12,786 bases of DNA from Clostridia bacterium. Lineage in GTDB: Bacteria > Bacillota_A > Clostridia > UBA1381. Both the position numbers and the translations under genes were made by a program. The notes under the pieces were generated by a model. It worked only from the letters and a program-made list of their open reading frames with translations. It searched no databases and had not been told where the DNA came from. This document shows, one piece after another, positions 1-6,257 of the stretch. How positions within the stretch are numbered: the stretch's first letter is position 1; each line of letters starts with the position of its first letter. The stretch spans positions 1-12,786 of the forward strand of contig JAFSSG010000024.1 of NCBI GenBank assembly GCA_017451145.1, given 5' to 3'.

Positions 1-534
1 CTCACGGGAAATAGAGTGGAACGCATATGAGTGGTTTCCAAACTCTATACGCGGATTGTCTGAAAGCTCGACAATATCCTGCCACCTTAAATAGCTATAA
101 TCGGGATTTACTATGTTATTTTCCGTATATTCATCCGCATAACTGCCAACTATCGAAAAAACGGCACAGTAATCGTATTTTTCAAGTATCGGGAGTACAT
201 ATTCCTTGTTGTTATACATACCGTCGTCAAAGCTTAAAACAATAGGATTTTCAGGCAAGTCCTCACCCAAATACACATATTTTATCAGCTGTTTTGCCGA
301 AACCGTGTTGTAGCCTTTTTTCTTTAAATACTTTATATCCTCTTCAAATTGAGTTTTTGTTATAACATATTTTCCTGTTTTTGAAGCGTCGTCGGTGACG
401 CTGTGGTACATCAAAACGGGCAATTTTATGCCGTTTCCCTGATTAAAAACAGGTAAAACTTCCGACATTTTAGTTGTATAAAAAAGCAAGAAAACAAAAA
501 TTATAAAAAAGAAAAAAATCCTCCTGAAATTCAT
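1..534 (-). CDS. Polysaccharide deacetylase (NodB-type), membrane-anchored, partial at window edge
   Basis: This is an open frame of 178 codons running off the left edge, so the C-terminal part of the protein is missing. Residues 1-20 (MNFRRIFFFFIIFVFLLF...) have two arginines then a solid hydrophobic stretch, which fits a signal anchor or uncleaved signal peptide, so the catalytic domain should lie outside the membrane. The NodB-homology domain shows MYHS (42-45), the catalytic/metal motif SFDDG (101-105, with Asp103 and Asp104) and the metal-binding HSYAFH (His168, His173). Family members remove N- or O-acetyl groups from peptidoglycan or other extracellular polysaccharides; the substrate here cannot be told. 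The start is the ATG preceded by GGGTGAT, eight bases upstream. It lies downstream of fba but behind that gene's terminator, and I could not identify a convincing promoter of its own. No frameshift is seen in the visible part. Confidence 0.88.
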   Translation of the reverse strand, partial: MNFRRIFFFFIIFVFLLFYTTKMSEVLPVFNQGNGIKLPVLMYHSVTDDASKTGKYVITKTQFEEDIKYLKKKGYNTVSAKQLIKYVYLGEDLPENPIVLSFDDGMYNNKEYVLPILEKYDYCAVFSIVGSYADEYTENNIVNPDYSYLRWQDIVELSDNPRIEFGNHSYAFHSISRE

Positions 535-560
535 CTTATCACCCATATAATAATATGGAT

Positions 561-595
561 AAAAAAAACTGACTATTCCGAAAATAGTCAGTTTT
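561..595 (-). terminator. Rho-independent terminator of fba
   Basis: The arms at 565-577 and 583-595 form a perfect 13-bp stem (core CTGACTATT / AATAGTCAG) with a 5-base loop at 578-582. Read on the minus strand, the hairpin is followed by an unbroken run of eight T (568-561), whereas the plus strand has only four. It sits 15 bases after the fba stop codon and separates fba from the deacetylase gene. Confidence 0.85.
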
Positions 596-610
596 AAAAT
601 GTATTTGTCT

Positions 611-1474
611 TTATGCCTTGTCTATTGAGCCGAAAAGCTCCATCTTCTCTTTAACGATTGTCTTTATGCTTTCAAAGCCGGGTGCTAACAGCTTTCTCGG
701 GTCAAATCCCTTGCCGACAAGGTCTTTACCTTCTTCTATGTACTTTCTTGTAGCCTCTTGGAAATAGAGCTGACATTCTGTGTTAACATTGATTTTTGCA
801 ACACCTAAGGAAATTGCCTTTTTAATCATATCAGCAGGAATTCCCGTACCGCCGTGGAGAACAAGCGGAAGGTCACCGATTTTTTCTTTAATCTGTGCAA
901 GAACGTCAAAGTTAAGTCCCTGCCAATTATCAGGGTATTTTCCGTGAATATTTCCGATACCTGCTGCCAAAAAGTCAATGCCCAAATCGGCAATCATCTT
1001 GCACTCTGCAGGATCCGCAACTTCGCCTCCACCGATTACGCCGTCTTCTTCGCCACCGATAGAACCGACTTCGGCTTCAATGGAAATGCCTTTTTTGTGG
1101 CATACATCTACCAATTCTTTTGTTTTTGCTATATTTTCTTCGATAGGGTAGTGTGAGCCGTCAAACATAATTGAAGAAAAACCTGCTTCTATACATTTAT
1201 ATGCACCCTCATAAGTACCGTGGTCAAGATGCAGAGCTACGGGAACGGTAATTCCTAAGGATTCGACCATAGCCGTAACCATTGCGGAAACGGTTTTAAA
1301 TCCTGTCATATATTTTCCCGCACCCTCTGAAACACCTAAAATTACGGGTGAATTATTTTCCTGTGCAGTTTGGAGAACGGCTTTTGTCCATTCCAAATTA
1401 TTGATGTTAAATTGACCTACGGCATATTTTCCTGCCACCGCCTTTTTTAACATTTCTGTTGCTGATACCAACAT
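611..1474 (-). CDS. fba: Class II fructose-1,6-bisphosphate aldolase
   Basis: A cytoplasmic glycolytic and gluconeogenic enzyme that interconverts fructose-1,6-bisphosphate with dihydroxyacetone phosphate and glyceraldehyde-3-phosphate, using a catalytic zinc. The 287-aa length fits the bacillary/clostridial FbaA type (about 285 aa). Visible motifs are YAVGQFNINN near the N-terminus, HLDHG (82-86; Asp84 proton donor/acceptor, His85 zinc ligand), the acidic EAEVG (133-137), a zinc-ligand His177 in GNIHGKY, a zinc-ligand His207 in VLHGGTG, and the phosphate-binding KINVNT (227-232). The start is fixed by a perfect AGGAGG (1483-1488) 8 bases upstream. It begins 24 bases after the zinc-ribbon gene, so it is probably the last gene of the ogg operon. 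A small hairpin lies at the junction, so separate processing or an internal promoter is possible. A terminator follows immediately. Confidence 0.96.
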   Translation of the reverse strand: MLVSATEMLKKAVAGKYAVGQFNINNLEWTKAVLQTAQENNSPVILGVSEGAGKYMTGFKTVSAMVTAMVESLGITVPVALHLDHGTYEGAYKCIEAGFSSIMFDGSHYPIEENIAKTKELVDVCHKKGISIEAEVGSIGGEEDGVIGGGEVADPAECKMIADLGIDFLAAGIGNIHGKYPDNWQGLNFDVLAQIKEKIGDLPLVLHGGTGIPADMIKKAISLGVAKINVNTECQLYFQEATRKYIEEGKDLVGKGFDPRKLLAPGFESIKTIVKEKMELFGSIDKA

Positions 1475-1498
1475 TTAAAATTCCTCCTTTTAATATTG

Positions 1499-2095
1499 TT
1501 AAAGCACGATAGTGCTTAATTTTAGCAAATCCGTAAGCGATTCTTTGTCTGTTTTTATCTCTCTTTTTACATTGCAGTCGCGACAAAAGAGCGTTATTTT
1601 GTCATTATCTATTTCTATGGCAATATTTCGGCTTCCGCATGAGCAGTAAATATTGTCATTTTTAGCGAGAGCATTTATATGCTCAACAGCCTCAAATATT
1701 ATGGAAAGCTCTTCGCCGACAGTGAAATCCTCTTCAATCTCATTTATCATCTTTTCCTGCTCGGCTATTTCCTTGCGAATCCTTTTTTCATCACCGATGA
1801 ATAAAACCCCGAATCCCGATTCGGGACAATGCAAAATGAAAAAATCATTGTGCCAAAAGGTTATTTTGCGTATGTTATAAAGGTGTTTTTCCTCGCAAAT
1901 AGGGCAATGCACCGATATTGCGTACTTGTCCTTTTTTGCCGACAGCAAAACGGGCTTGTGTCCGCAAAGCTTGTCGGAGCATGACAATTCGGTTATATTA
2001 CTTCCTGAAAAATCGAATAGGTTTATGTCCTCTATTGTTATTGCCGAACATTGCGGACAGATGTATCCGATAGATTTTTTAAATTCCCTTATCAT
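1499..2095 (-). CDS. Cys-rich zinc-ribbon-like protein of unknown function
   Basis: I do not recognise a named family. The 198-aa protein has three pairs of closely spaced cysteines in its first 90 residues: CPQC (13-16), CSDKLC (39-44) and CPIC (64-67), followed by a lone Cys90. A charged, probably helical segment (about 102-145, many Glu/Lys/Ile) leads to a second cluster, CSC (151-153) and CRDC (171-174). The pattern fits two treble-clef or zinc-ribbon modules joined by a helical linker; metal binding is an inference. No signal peptide or membrane segment is seen, so it is likely cytoplasmic. Its ATG lies 2 bases after the ogg stop codon, with only a weak GGA-type ribosome site inside the end of ogg, so translational coupling is likely. 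Position between ogg and fba suggests an operon member but does not reveal a role. Confidence 0.82.
   Translation of the reverse strand: MIREFKKSIGYICPQCSAITIEDINLFDFSGSNITELSCSDKLCGHKPVLLSAKKDKYAISVHCPICEEKHLYNIRKITFWHNDFFILHCPESGFGVLFIGDEKRIRKEIAEQEKMINEIEEDFTVGEELSIIFEAVEHINALAKNDNIYCSCGSRNIAIEIDNDKITLFCRDCNVKREIKTDKESLTDLLKLSTIVL
1502..1517 (-). repeat. Small intercistronic hairpin before fba
   Basis: AAGCAC (1502-1507) and GTGCTT (1512-1517) form a 6-bp stem with a GATA loop on the plus strand (TATC on the RNA strand). It overlaps the last codons of the zinc-ribbon gene. No T-run follows on the minus strand, so it is not a standard terminator. It could mark an mRNA processing or stability point that lets fba be expressed apart from the upstream genes, or it may be chance. 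Confidence 0.3.
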
Positions 2096-2097
2096 AT

Positions 2098-2964
2098 CTA
2101 AATTCCAATCTTATTTTCTCTCGCCCAATAGAATAGGTATTGCTGGGCAAATCCGCCCAAATCGCCAAATTTTTGCTTGGCAAATTCTGAAATTGCCTCT
2201 TTTGTTTGCGGCTCATCAAAATAACAGTATTCCATAATCCGCTTTACCCAAACGTCAACGGGAAACCCCTCGTTTTTCTGAAGCCCGAATAAAAGTATGC
2301 AGGAGGCGACCTTTTCGCCAACGCCCGAAAGCCGTAAAAGCTGTGATTTCGCATATTCAAATGACGCTTTTTTTAGCGAGTCAAGGTCTATCTGACCGCT
2401 TGTTACCGCCTTTGCGGCTGATAAAATGTACTTATCCCGAAATCCTGCCTTAATGACCTGCAAATCCGCTAAAGAAAGCGATGCAACTCTTTCCGCAGTA
2501 GGAAATGCAAAATATGTATTACCGCCGGATATGATTTTTTCACCAAAATTTTGGCATAAAAGACCGACTATTTTTTTTATTCTCGGTATGTTATTACTTG
2601 CCGAAATTATAAAGGAAATAAGGCACTCAAAGGCGTCTTGATTCAAAATTCTTATTCCGCCCCCGAATTCGATTGCATTTTTCAAAACGCTGTCACCTGA
2701 AAGCTTTGCTTTTATGGCAGAGTAATCACGGTCCAAATCAAAATAATCCCGCCAAACCGAATTAAAGGTTTCAAGGCTCGTATCTTTAAAGATGATTTTG
2801 TTATCCTTTTGCAAGATGTGCAGATAATGCCCCATAGCAACGCCCGAAAATCCGCAGTTTTCATAATCCCAGCGGAAACATTGTCCGCAGTCAAATGTAT
2901 GAGATAGGTCAAAATCGGGGATATTTTCCAATATAACATCTCTGTTTTCTTCATAAATTTTCAT
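2098..2964 (-). CDS. ogg: 8-oxoguanine DNA glycosylase/AP lyase (OGG1 type)
   Basis: A base-excision repair enzyme that removes 8-oxoguanine paired with C and nicks the abasic strand. The N-terminal part has FDCGQCFRWD (24-33), typical of bacterial OGG1-type enzymes. SASNNIPRIKKI (121-132) matches the SxNNN minor-groove region of OGG1. The helix-hairpin-helix LSGVGEKVA (212-220) carries the Schiff-base lysine Lys218, and PVDVW (235-239) carries the catalytic Asp237. The 288-aa length fits the family. There is no Shine-Dalgarno sequence before the ATG, and the best promoter predicts transcription starting about 3 bases upstream, so the mRNA may be nearly leaderless. A later start would cut into the conserved N-terminal domain. 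It heads the run ogg - zinc-ribbon protein - fba and is divergent from the M18 aminopeptidase. Confidence 0.93.
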   Translation of the reverse strand: MKIYEENRDVILENIPDFDLSHTFDCGQCFRWDYENCGFSGVAMGHYLHILQKDNKIIFKDTSLETFNSVWRDYFDLDRDYSAIKAKLSGDSVLKNAIEFGGGIRILNQDAFECLISFIISASNNIPRIKKIVGLLCQNFGEKIISGGNTYFAFPTAERVASLSLADLQVIKAGFRDKYILSAAKAVTSGQIDLDSLKKASFEYAKSQLLRLSGVGEKVASCILLFGLQKNEGFPVDVWVKRIMEYCYFDEPQTKEAISEFAKQKFGDLGGFAQQYLFYWARENKIGI

Positions 2965-2973
2965 AACGCACTA

Positions 2974-3002
2974 AGTATAACATATTTTTTAGTATTTATC
3001 AA
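2974..3002 (-). promoter_or_regulatory. Sigma-A promoter of ogg (extended -10)
   Basis: On the minus strand, TTGATA (3002-2997) is separated by 17 bases from TATACT (2979-2974). The -10 is preceded by TGT, giving an extended -10 (TGn). Transcription should start near 2967, only about 3 bases before the ogg ATG at 2964. Confidence 0.7.
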
Positions 3003-3018
3003 TAATTTTTGAAAATAA

Positions 3019-3047
3019 TTGACAAAAATTGAAAATAAAACTATAAT
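3019..3047 (+). promoter_or_regulatory. Sigma-A promoter of the M18 aminopeptidase
   Basis: This is a perfect consensus promoter: TTGACA (3019-3024), a 17-base spacer and TATAAT (3042-3047), with a predicted start near 3054. Because that is downstream of the GTG at 3051, it also rules out the longer reading frame start. Two copies of TTGAAAATAA (3009-3018 and 3029-3038) flank the -35 box. Confidence 0.87.
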
Positions 3048-3071
3048 TAAGTGGTTAAAGGAGAGATTGAT

Positions 3072-4481
3072 ATGACAAGTAAAGAAAAACTTGAAAAACT
3101 AAAATACAAGACGAAAAATGTTTATTCAAATATCCCTGCCGAGCAAAGACGGGAAATGCTGAATTTTTGCGATGAGTATATGGCATTTTTGGATAAGGGA
3201 AAAACCGAACGTGAATGCGTTAAAGAAGCAGTAAAAATGGCGGAAGAACACGGATTTAAAAAGTTTTCGGATATGGAAAGCTTAAAGGCGGGGGATAAGG
3301 TTTATTTCGTAAACAGAAAGAAAAATCTTATGTTGGCGGTCTTAGGCAGCGAAGATATAGAAAAGGGCATAAATGTTGTCGGTGCACACATAGACTCGCC
3401 AAGGCTTGATTTAAAGCAAAATCCTCTGTACGAATCAAATGAACAGGCACTTTTGAAAACTCATTATTACGGAGGAATTAAAAAATACCAGTGGACCGCA
3501 ATTCCTCTTGCAATTCACGGCGTCTGCTATACAAAAGACGGTGAGCAGGTGGAGATTTGCATAGGCGAAGCGGAAAACGATCCCGTATTCTGCATTACCG
3601 ACCTATTGCCGCATCTGGCACGTGAACAGATGTCTAAAAAGCTGTCCGAGGCGATTGAGGGTGAATCGTTAAATCTTTTGGTCGGCGGTATGGGCGTAAA
3701 TGACTGTGAGATAGAGCAAAGCGTCAAAATGAATGTTTTGAACATTTTGAATATCGCGTATGGTATAACAGAGGAGAGCTTTTTGTCCGCAGAGCTTGAA
3801 ATTGTGCCGAGCTTTAAGGCGAAAAATGTCGGACTTGATATGAGTTTTGTCGGCAGTTACGGTCAAGACGACAGAGTTTGTGCTTTTACGGCACTTAAAA
3901 GCATTTTCGATATAGAAACCCCACAAAAAACAGCAGTTTGTTTGCTCGTTGACAAGGAGGAAATAGGCTCTGAGGGTAATACGGGAATGCTGTCAAAATT
4001 CTTTGATATGGCGGTTGCAGAGCTTATCCAAAAGCTTACGGGCAGCTGCGATATGATAAAGTATAACAAGGTCATAAGAAATTCCGCTTGTATGTCGAGC
4101 GATGTAAGTGCGGCATTTGATCCGAATTATGAGGGAGCGTTTGAAAAGCAGAATTCCGCATTTGCGGGAAAAGGAATTGCCATTATGAAATATACGGGAG
4201 CCGGTGGAAAATCGGGTTCTTCCGATGCGTCGAGCGAATTCCTGCACGATATACTCGAAATAATGAATAAAAACGGTGTAATCTGGCAGAGCTGTGAACT
4301 TGGCAAGGTCGATAAAGGCGGTGGAGGAACAATCGCAAAATATGTCGCAAACCTTAATATGAATGTTATCGATTGCGGTGTGCCGGTACTTTCAATGCAC
4401 TCACCGTTTGAGGTAACGGCAAAGGGCGATATCTATATGGCATATAAGGCATATATGGCGTTTTATAAAGACAGCATTTAA
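3072..4481 (+). CDS. M18 family metallo-aminopeptidase
   Basis: A cytoplasmic di-zinc aminopeptidase of family M18 (aspartyl aminopeptidase-like; resembles the type often labelled apeA) that trims N-terminal residues from peptides. With the ATG at 3072 it has 469 aa, normal for the family. Metal and catalytic motifs appear in order: GAHIDSPRLDLK (His106, Asp108), HYYGGIKKYQW, GQDDR (bridging Asp near 266-267), DKEEIGSEGNTG (catalytic and metal Glu at 296-297), SSDVSAAFDP (Asp344) and the C-terminal metal-binding SMHSPFE (His443). The start is set by AAAGGAG (3057-3063) 8 bases before the ATG; an in-frame GTG at 3051 lies at or upstream of the predicted transcription start and is rejected. The gene stands alone: divergent from ogg and convergent with mtaB. 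The exact residue preference is not evident. Confidence 0.94.
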   Translation: MTSKEKLEKLKYKTKNVYSNIPAEQRREMLNFCDEYMAFLDKGKTERECVKEAVKMAEEHGFKKFSDMESLKAGDKVYFVNRKKNLMLAVLGSEDIEKGINVVGAHIDSPRLDLKQNPLYESNEQALLKTHYYGGIKKYQWTAIPLAIHGVCYTKDGEQVEICIGEAENDPVFCITDLLPHLAREQMSKKLSEAIEGESLNLLVGGMGVNDCEIEQSVKMNVLNILNIAYGITEESFLSAELEIVPSFKAKNVGLDMSFVGSYGQDDRVCAFTALKSIFDIETPQKTAVCLLVDKEEIGSEGNTGMLSKFFDMAVAELIQKLTGSCDMIKYNKVIRNSACMSSDVSAAFDPNYEGAFEKQNSAFAGKGIAIMKYTGAGGKSGSSDASSEFLHDILEIMNKNGVIWQSCELGKVDKGGGGTIAKYVANLNMNVIDCGVPVLSMHSPFEVTAKGDIYMAYKAYMAFYKDSI

Positions 4482-4509
4482 AAAACAGGAGCTATGCTCC
4501 TGTTTTTTA
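4479..4509. terminator. Bidirectional terminator shared by the M18 gene and mtaB
   Basis: CAGGAGC (4486-4492) pairs with GCTCCTG (4496-4502) around a TAT loop, flanked by six A on one side and six T on the other, so it works in both directions. The symmetry extends to the outermost bases, which are the TAA stop codons of the two convergent genes (4479-4481 and 4509-4507). Confidence 0.9.
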
Positions 4510-5796
4510 AATCATTTTTCCGATAAATGAGCCGCTTTTAATGCGTTCTAATCGGACAGTTTTATATTGCCCCGAAAGGTCGGCATCGGTTTTCACCAAG
4601 ACATTCATATAATTTCCTGTTTTTCCCTCAAAATATTCGCCGACACGCTGTTCAAATAAAACCTCAGAATCGCATCCTGCAAATCTTTCCATAAATTCAA
4701 ACCGTGTTTTGTCGGTAATTTCCTTTACGATTTTGCTTCTTTTTGCTTTCGTTTCGCTTGGTATTTGCCCCTCAAAAGTATCGGCAGGTGTGCCTTTTCT
4801 TCGTGAATACTGAAAAATGTGTGCAGAAGAAAATGAAACCTTTTTCAAAAACTCGCAGGTTTTTGAAAATTCCTCGTCTGTTTCGGCGGGGAAGCCAACC
4901 ATAATATCGGTGGTTATTGCAACATCGGAGAAATGCTCCCTTAGTCCCAAAACGATGTTGTAGTAATCATCTGTCGTATATTTGCGGTTCATACGCTTTA
5001 AAGTCTCGTCGCAACCGCTTTGCAGCGACAAGTGAAAATGATGACAAAGCTTTTTGACAGTGCTGATTTTATTGATAAAATCAGCATTTAGCGTCATAGG
5101 CTCAATGGAACTTAAACGGATACGCTTTATGCCGTCAATTCTATCGGCGGCACACAGTAAATCCGCAAGGTCATAGCCCTTTTTGTCAAGTCCGTATGAG
5201 GCTATGTGTATGCCGACATATGTAACTTCGGTAAATCCTGCAGATGCAAGTCGTTCGGTTTCTTTTATGACATCATCTAAATCACGGCTTCTTATAGGGC
5301 CTCTCGCATAGGGAATTATGCAGTAGGAACAGAATTGGTTACAGCCTTCCTGTACCTTTATATATGCTCTTGTACGGCTTTTAAATTCGCCGATTGTGAG
5401 TGGCTCAAAAGTGTGCGTACGGGAAATGTCGCTACTTTTTAAAATAAGCTGTTCTTCAAAATATTCGTCGGCAAATGTGACGATTTTATCGCGTTCTTTT
5501 GCCCCCAAAACAAGATTTACACCCTCTATTTTCGCCACCTCGTCATGTGCGACCTGTGCATAACAACCTGTTACGATTATATACGCATTTTCATTCATCT
5601 TTTTGGCACGTCGGATGATTTGGCGTGACTTCCTGTCGCTCATGCTTGTGACTGTGCAGGTATTTATAACATAAATGTCGGCACAGTCTTCAAAATCACA
5701 AACAGTATAGCCGTTTTTTTCAAAAAGCTCCGTCATAGCTTCCGTTTCATATTGATTTACCTTGCAACCAAGGGTGTAAAATGCAACCTTTTTCAT
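4507..5796 (-). CDS. mtaB: tRNA t6A37 methylthiotransferase (radical SAM)
   Basis: Adds a methylthio group to N6-threonylcarbamoyladenosine at position 37 of ANN-decoding tRNAs (giving ms2t6A), which stabilises codon-anticodon pairing. The 429-aa protein shows the three-part methylthiotransferase layout. The N-terminal UPF0004 domain has three cluster cysteines: Cys11 in TLGCKVNQYE, Cys47 in INTCTV and Cys78 in TGCYAQ. The radical SAM core has CNQFCSYC (152-159) for the second 4Fe-4S cluster. A C-terminal TRAM-like segment (about the last 60 residues) would bind tRNA. The TLGCKVNQYE signature separates MtaB from MiaB and RimO. The ATG at 5796 is preceded by GAGGAAAA; an 18-residue upstream extension in the same frame begins at 5850, upstream of the predicted transcription start, and is rejected. 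It ends inside the terminator shared with the M18 gene. Confidence 0.94.
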   Translation of the reverse strand: MKKVAFYTLGCKVNQYETEAMTELFEKNGYTVCDFEDCADIYVINTCTVTSMSDRKSRQIIRRAKKMNENAYIIVTGCYAQVAHDEVAKIEGVNLVLGAKERDKIVTFADEYFEEQLILKSSDISRTHTFEPLTIGEFKSRTRAYIKVQEGCNQFCSYCIIPYARGPIRSRDLDDVIKETERLASAGFTEVTYVGIHIASYGLDKKGYDLADLLCAADRIDGIKRIRLSSIEPMTLNADFINKISTVKKLCHHFHLSLQSGCDETLKRMNRKYTTDDYYNIVLGLREHFSDVAITTDIMVGFPAETDEEFSKTCEFLKKVSFSSAHIFQYSRRKGTPADTFEGQIPSETKAKRSKIVKEITDKTRFEFMERFAGCDSEVLFEQRVGEYFEGKTGNYMNVLVKTDADLSGQYKTVRLERIKSGSFIGKMI

Positions 5797-5841
5797 AATT
5801 TTCCTCAAAAAAAACCTTAAAATAAAGATAATATTATGCCT

Positions 5842-5870
5842 ATTATACAAAATTTGCCTAAAAACTGCAA
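5842..5870 (-). promoter_or_regulatory. Probable sigma-A promoter of mtaB
   Basis: On the minus strand a perfect TATAAT (5847-5842) lies 17 bases from a weak -35, TTGCAG (5870-5865). Transcription would begin near 5835, leaving about 38 bases of leader before the ATG at 5796. Its -35 is only 7 bases from the -35 of the divergent HPr-like gene. Confidence 0.55.
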
Positions 5871-5877
5871 TACCCCA

Positions 5878-5906
5878 TTGACTATTTTCAAAAAAAGATG
5901 TATCAT
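5878..5906 (+). promoter_or_regulatory. Probable sigma-A promoter of the HPr-like gene
   Basis: TTGACT (5878-5883), a 17-base spacer and TATCAT (5901-5906) each match the consensus at five of six positions. The predicted start near 5913 lies downstream of the in-frame ATG at 5898, which supports the later start at 5940. Confidence 0.65.
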
Positions 5907-5939
5907 AATGGTATAAAAGAAAGAAACGGAGGAATAATT

Positions 5940-6170
5940 ATGAAAACTTTTAATCTTTCACTAAATTGCATAAACGATGTTAAGGAATTTGTAAACATCG
6001 TGACAAAATATGACTTTGAAATCGACTTGACATCAGGCAGATATGTTGTTGACGCAAAATCAATTATGGGTATTTTCAGTCTTGATTTATCAAAGCCGAT
6101 AAAAGCAGAGGTACATTCCGATGACTGCGATAAATTTGTAAAAGATATAAAGAAATTTATTGTTGACTAA
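5940..6170 (+). CDS. HPr-like protein lacking the phosphorylatable histidine
   Basis: A 76-aa protein that resembles the phosphocarrier HPr of the sugar phosphotransferase system. DAKSIMGIFSLDLS (38-51) matches the HPr stretch around regulatory Ser46 (here Ser41). Aligning without gaps through KYD (23-25) and KSIMG places Cys10 where HPr has active-site His15, and Asn12 where HPr has Arg17; the GLHARPA loop is absent. It therefore cannot carry phosphate from enzyme I in the normal way. B. subtilis Crh is a known HPr paralogue that lacks His15 but is regulated through Ser46, so a regulatory role is conceivable, though not shown. GGAGG (5928-5932) sits 7 bases before the ATG. Own promoter and terminator make it monocistronic. 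The pts genes are not nearby. Confidence 0.85.
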   Translation: MKTFNLSLNCINDVKEFVNIVTKYDFEIDLTSGRYVVDAKSIMGIFSLDLSKPIKAEVHSDDCDKFVKDIKKFIVD

Positions 6171-6182
6171 AATTAAAGCAAG

Positions 6183-6210
6183 AACAGACGCTTTTGGCGT
6201 CTGTTTTTTT
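6183..6210 (+). terminator. Rho-independent terminator of the HPr-like gene
   Basis: AACAGACGC (6183-6191) pairs with GCGTCTGTT (6197-6205) around the loop TTTTG, followed by T through 6210 (seven T from 6204). It isolates the HPr-like gene from spoVAD, so spoVAD needs its own promoter in the 50 bases before it; I could not assign one with confidence. Confidence 0.88.
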
Positions 6211-6257
6211 GTATAAAAACATTTTTTGGCGGAAAAATAAAAAAAAGGAGTGATAAA

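Noticed and set aside
535..610. Riboswitch or separate promoter before the deacetylase gene
   Set aside because: The gap is almost fully taken by the fba terminator and a short AT-rich stretch; the -10-like TATTAT sequences lack a -35 at correct spacing.
854..1156. 100-codon plus-strand open frame opposite fba
   Set aside because: It lies wholly antisense to the conserved aldolase core, has no ribosome site and encodes a Phe/Cys-rich product with no recognisable domain; it is a shadow of fba.
5797..5850. 18-residue N-terminal extension of MtaB
   Set aside because: The upstream ATG has no ribosome site and lies upstream of the predicted transcription start; family proteins begin at the KVAFYTLGCKVN stretch, and GAGGA precedes the ATG at 5796.
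5898..5939. 14-residue N-terminal extension of the HPr-like protein
   Set aside because: The ATG at 5898 lies within the promoter; GGAGG and the HPr-like first strand support the start at 5940.
6211..6239. Possible sigma-G promoter for spoVAD (GTATA, 17 bases, AAAAATA)
   Set aside because: The -10 matches the CATnnTA-type consensus poorly and the implied start would fall in the ribosome site; in such AT-rich sequence it is not distinguishable from chance.
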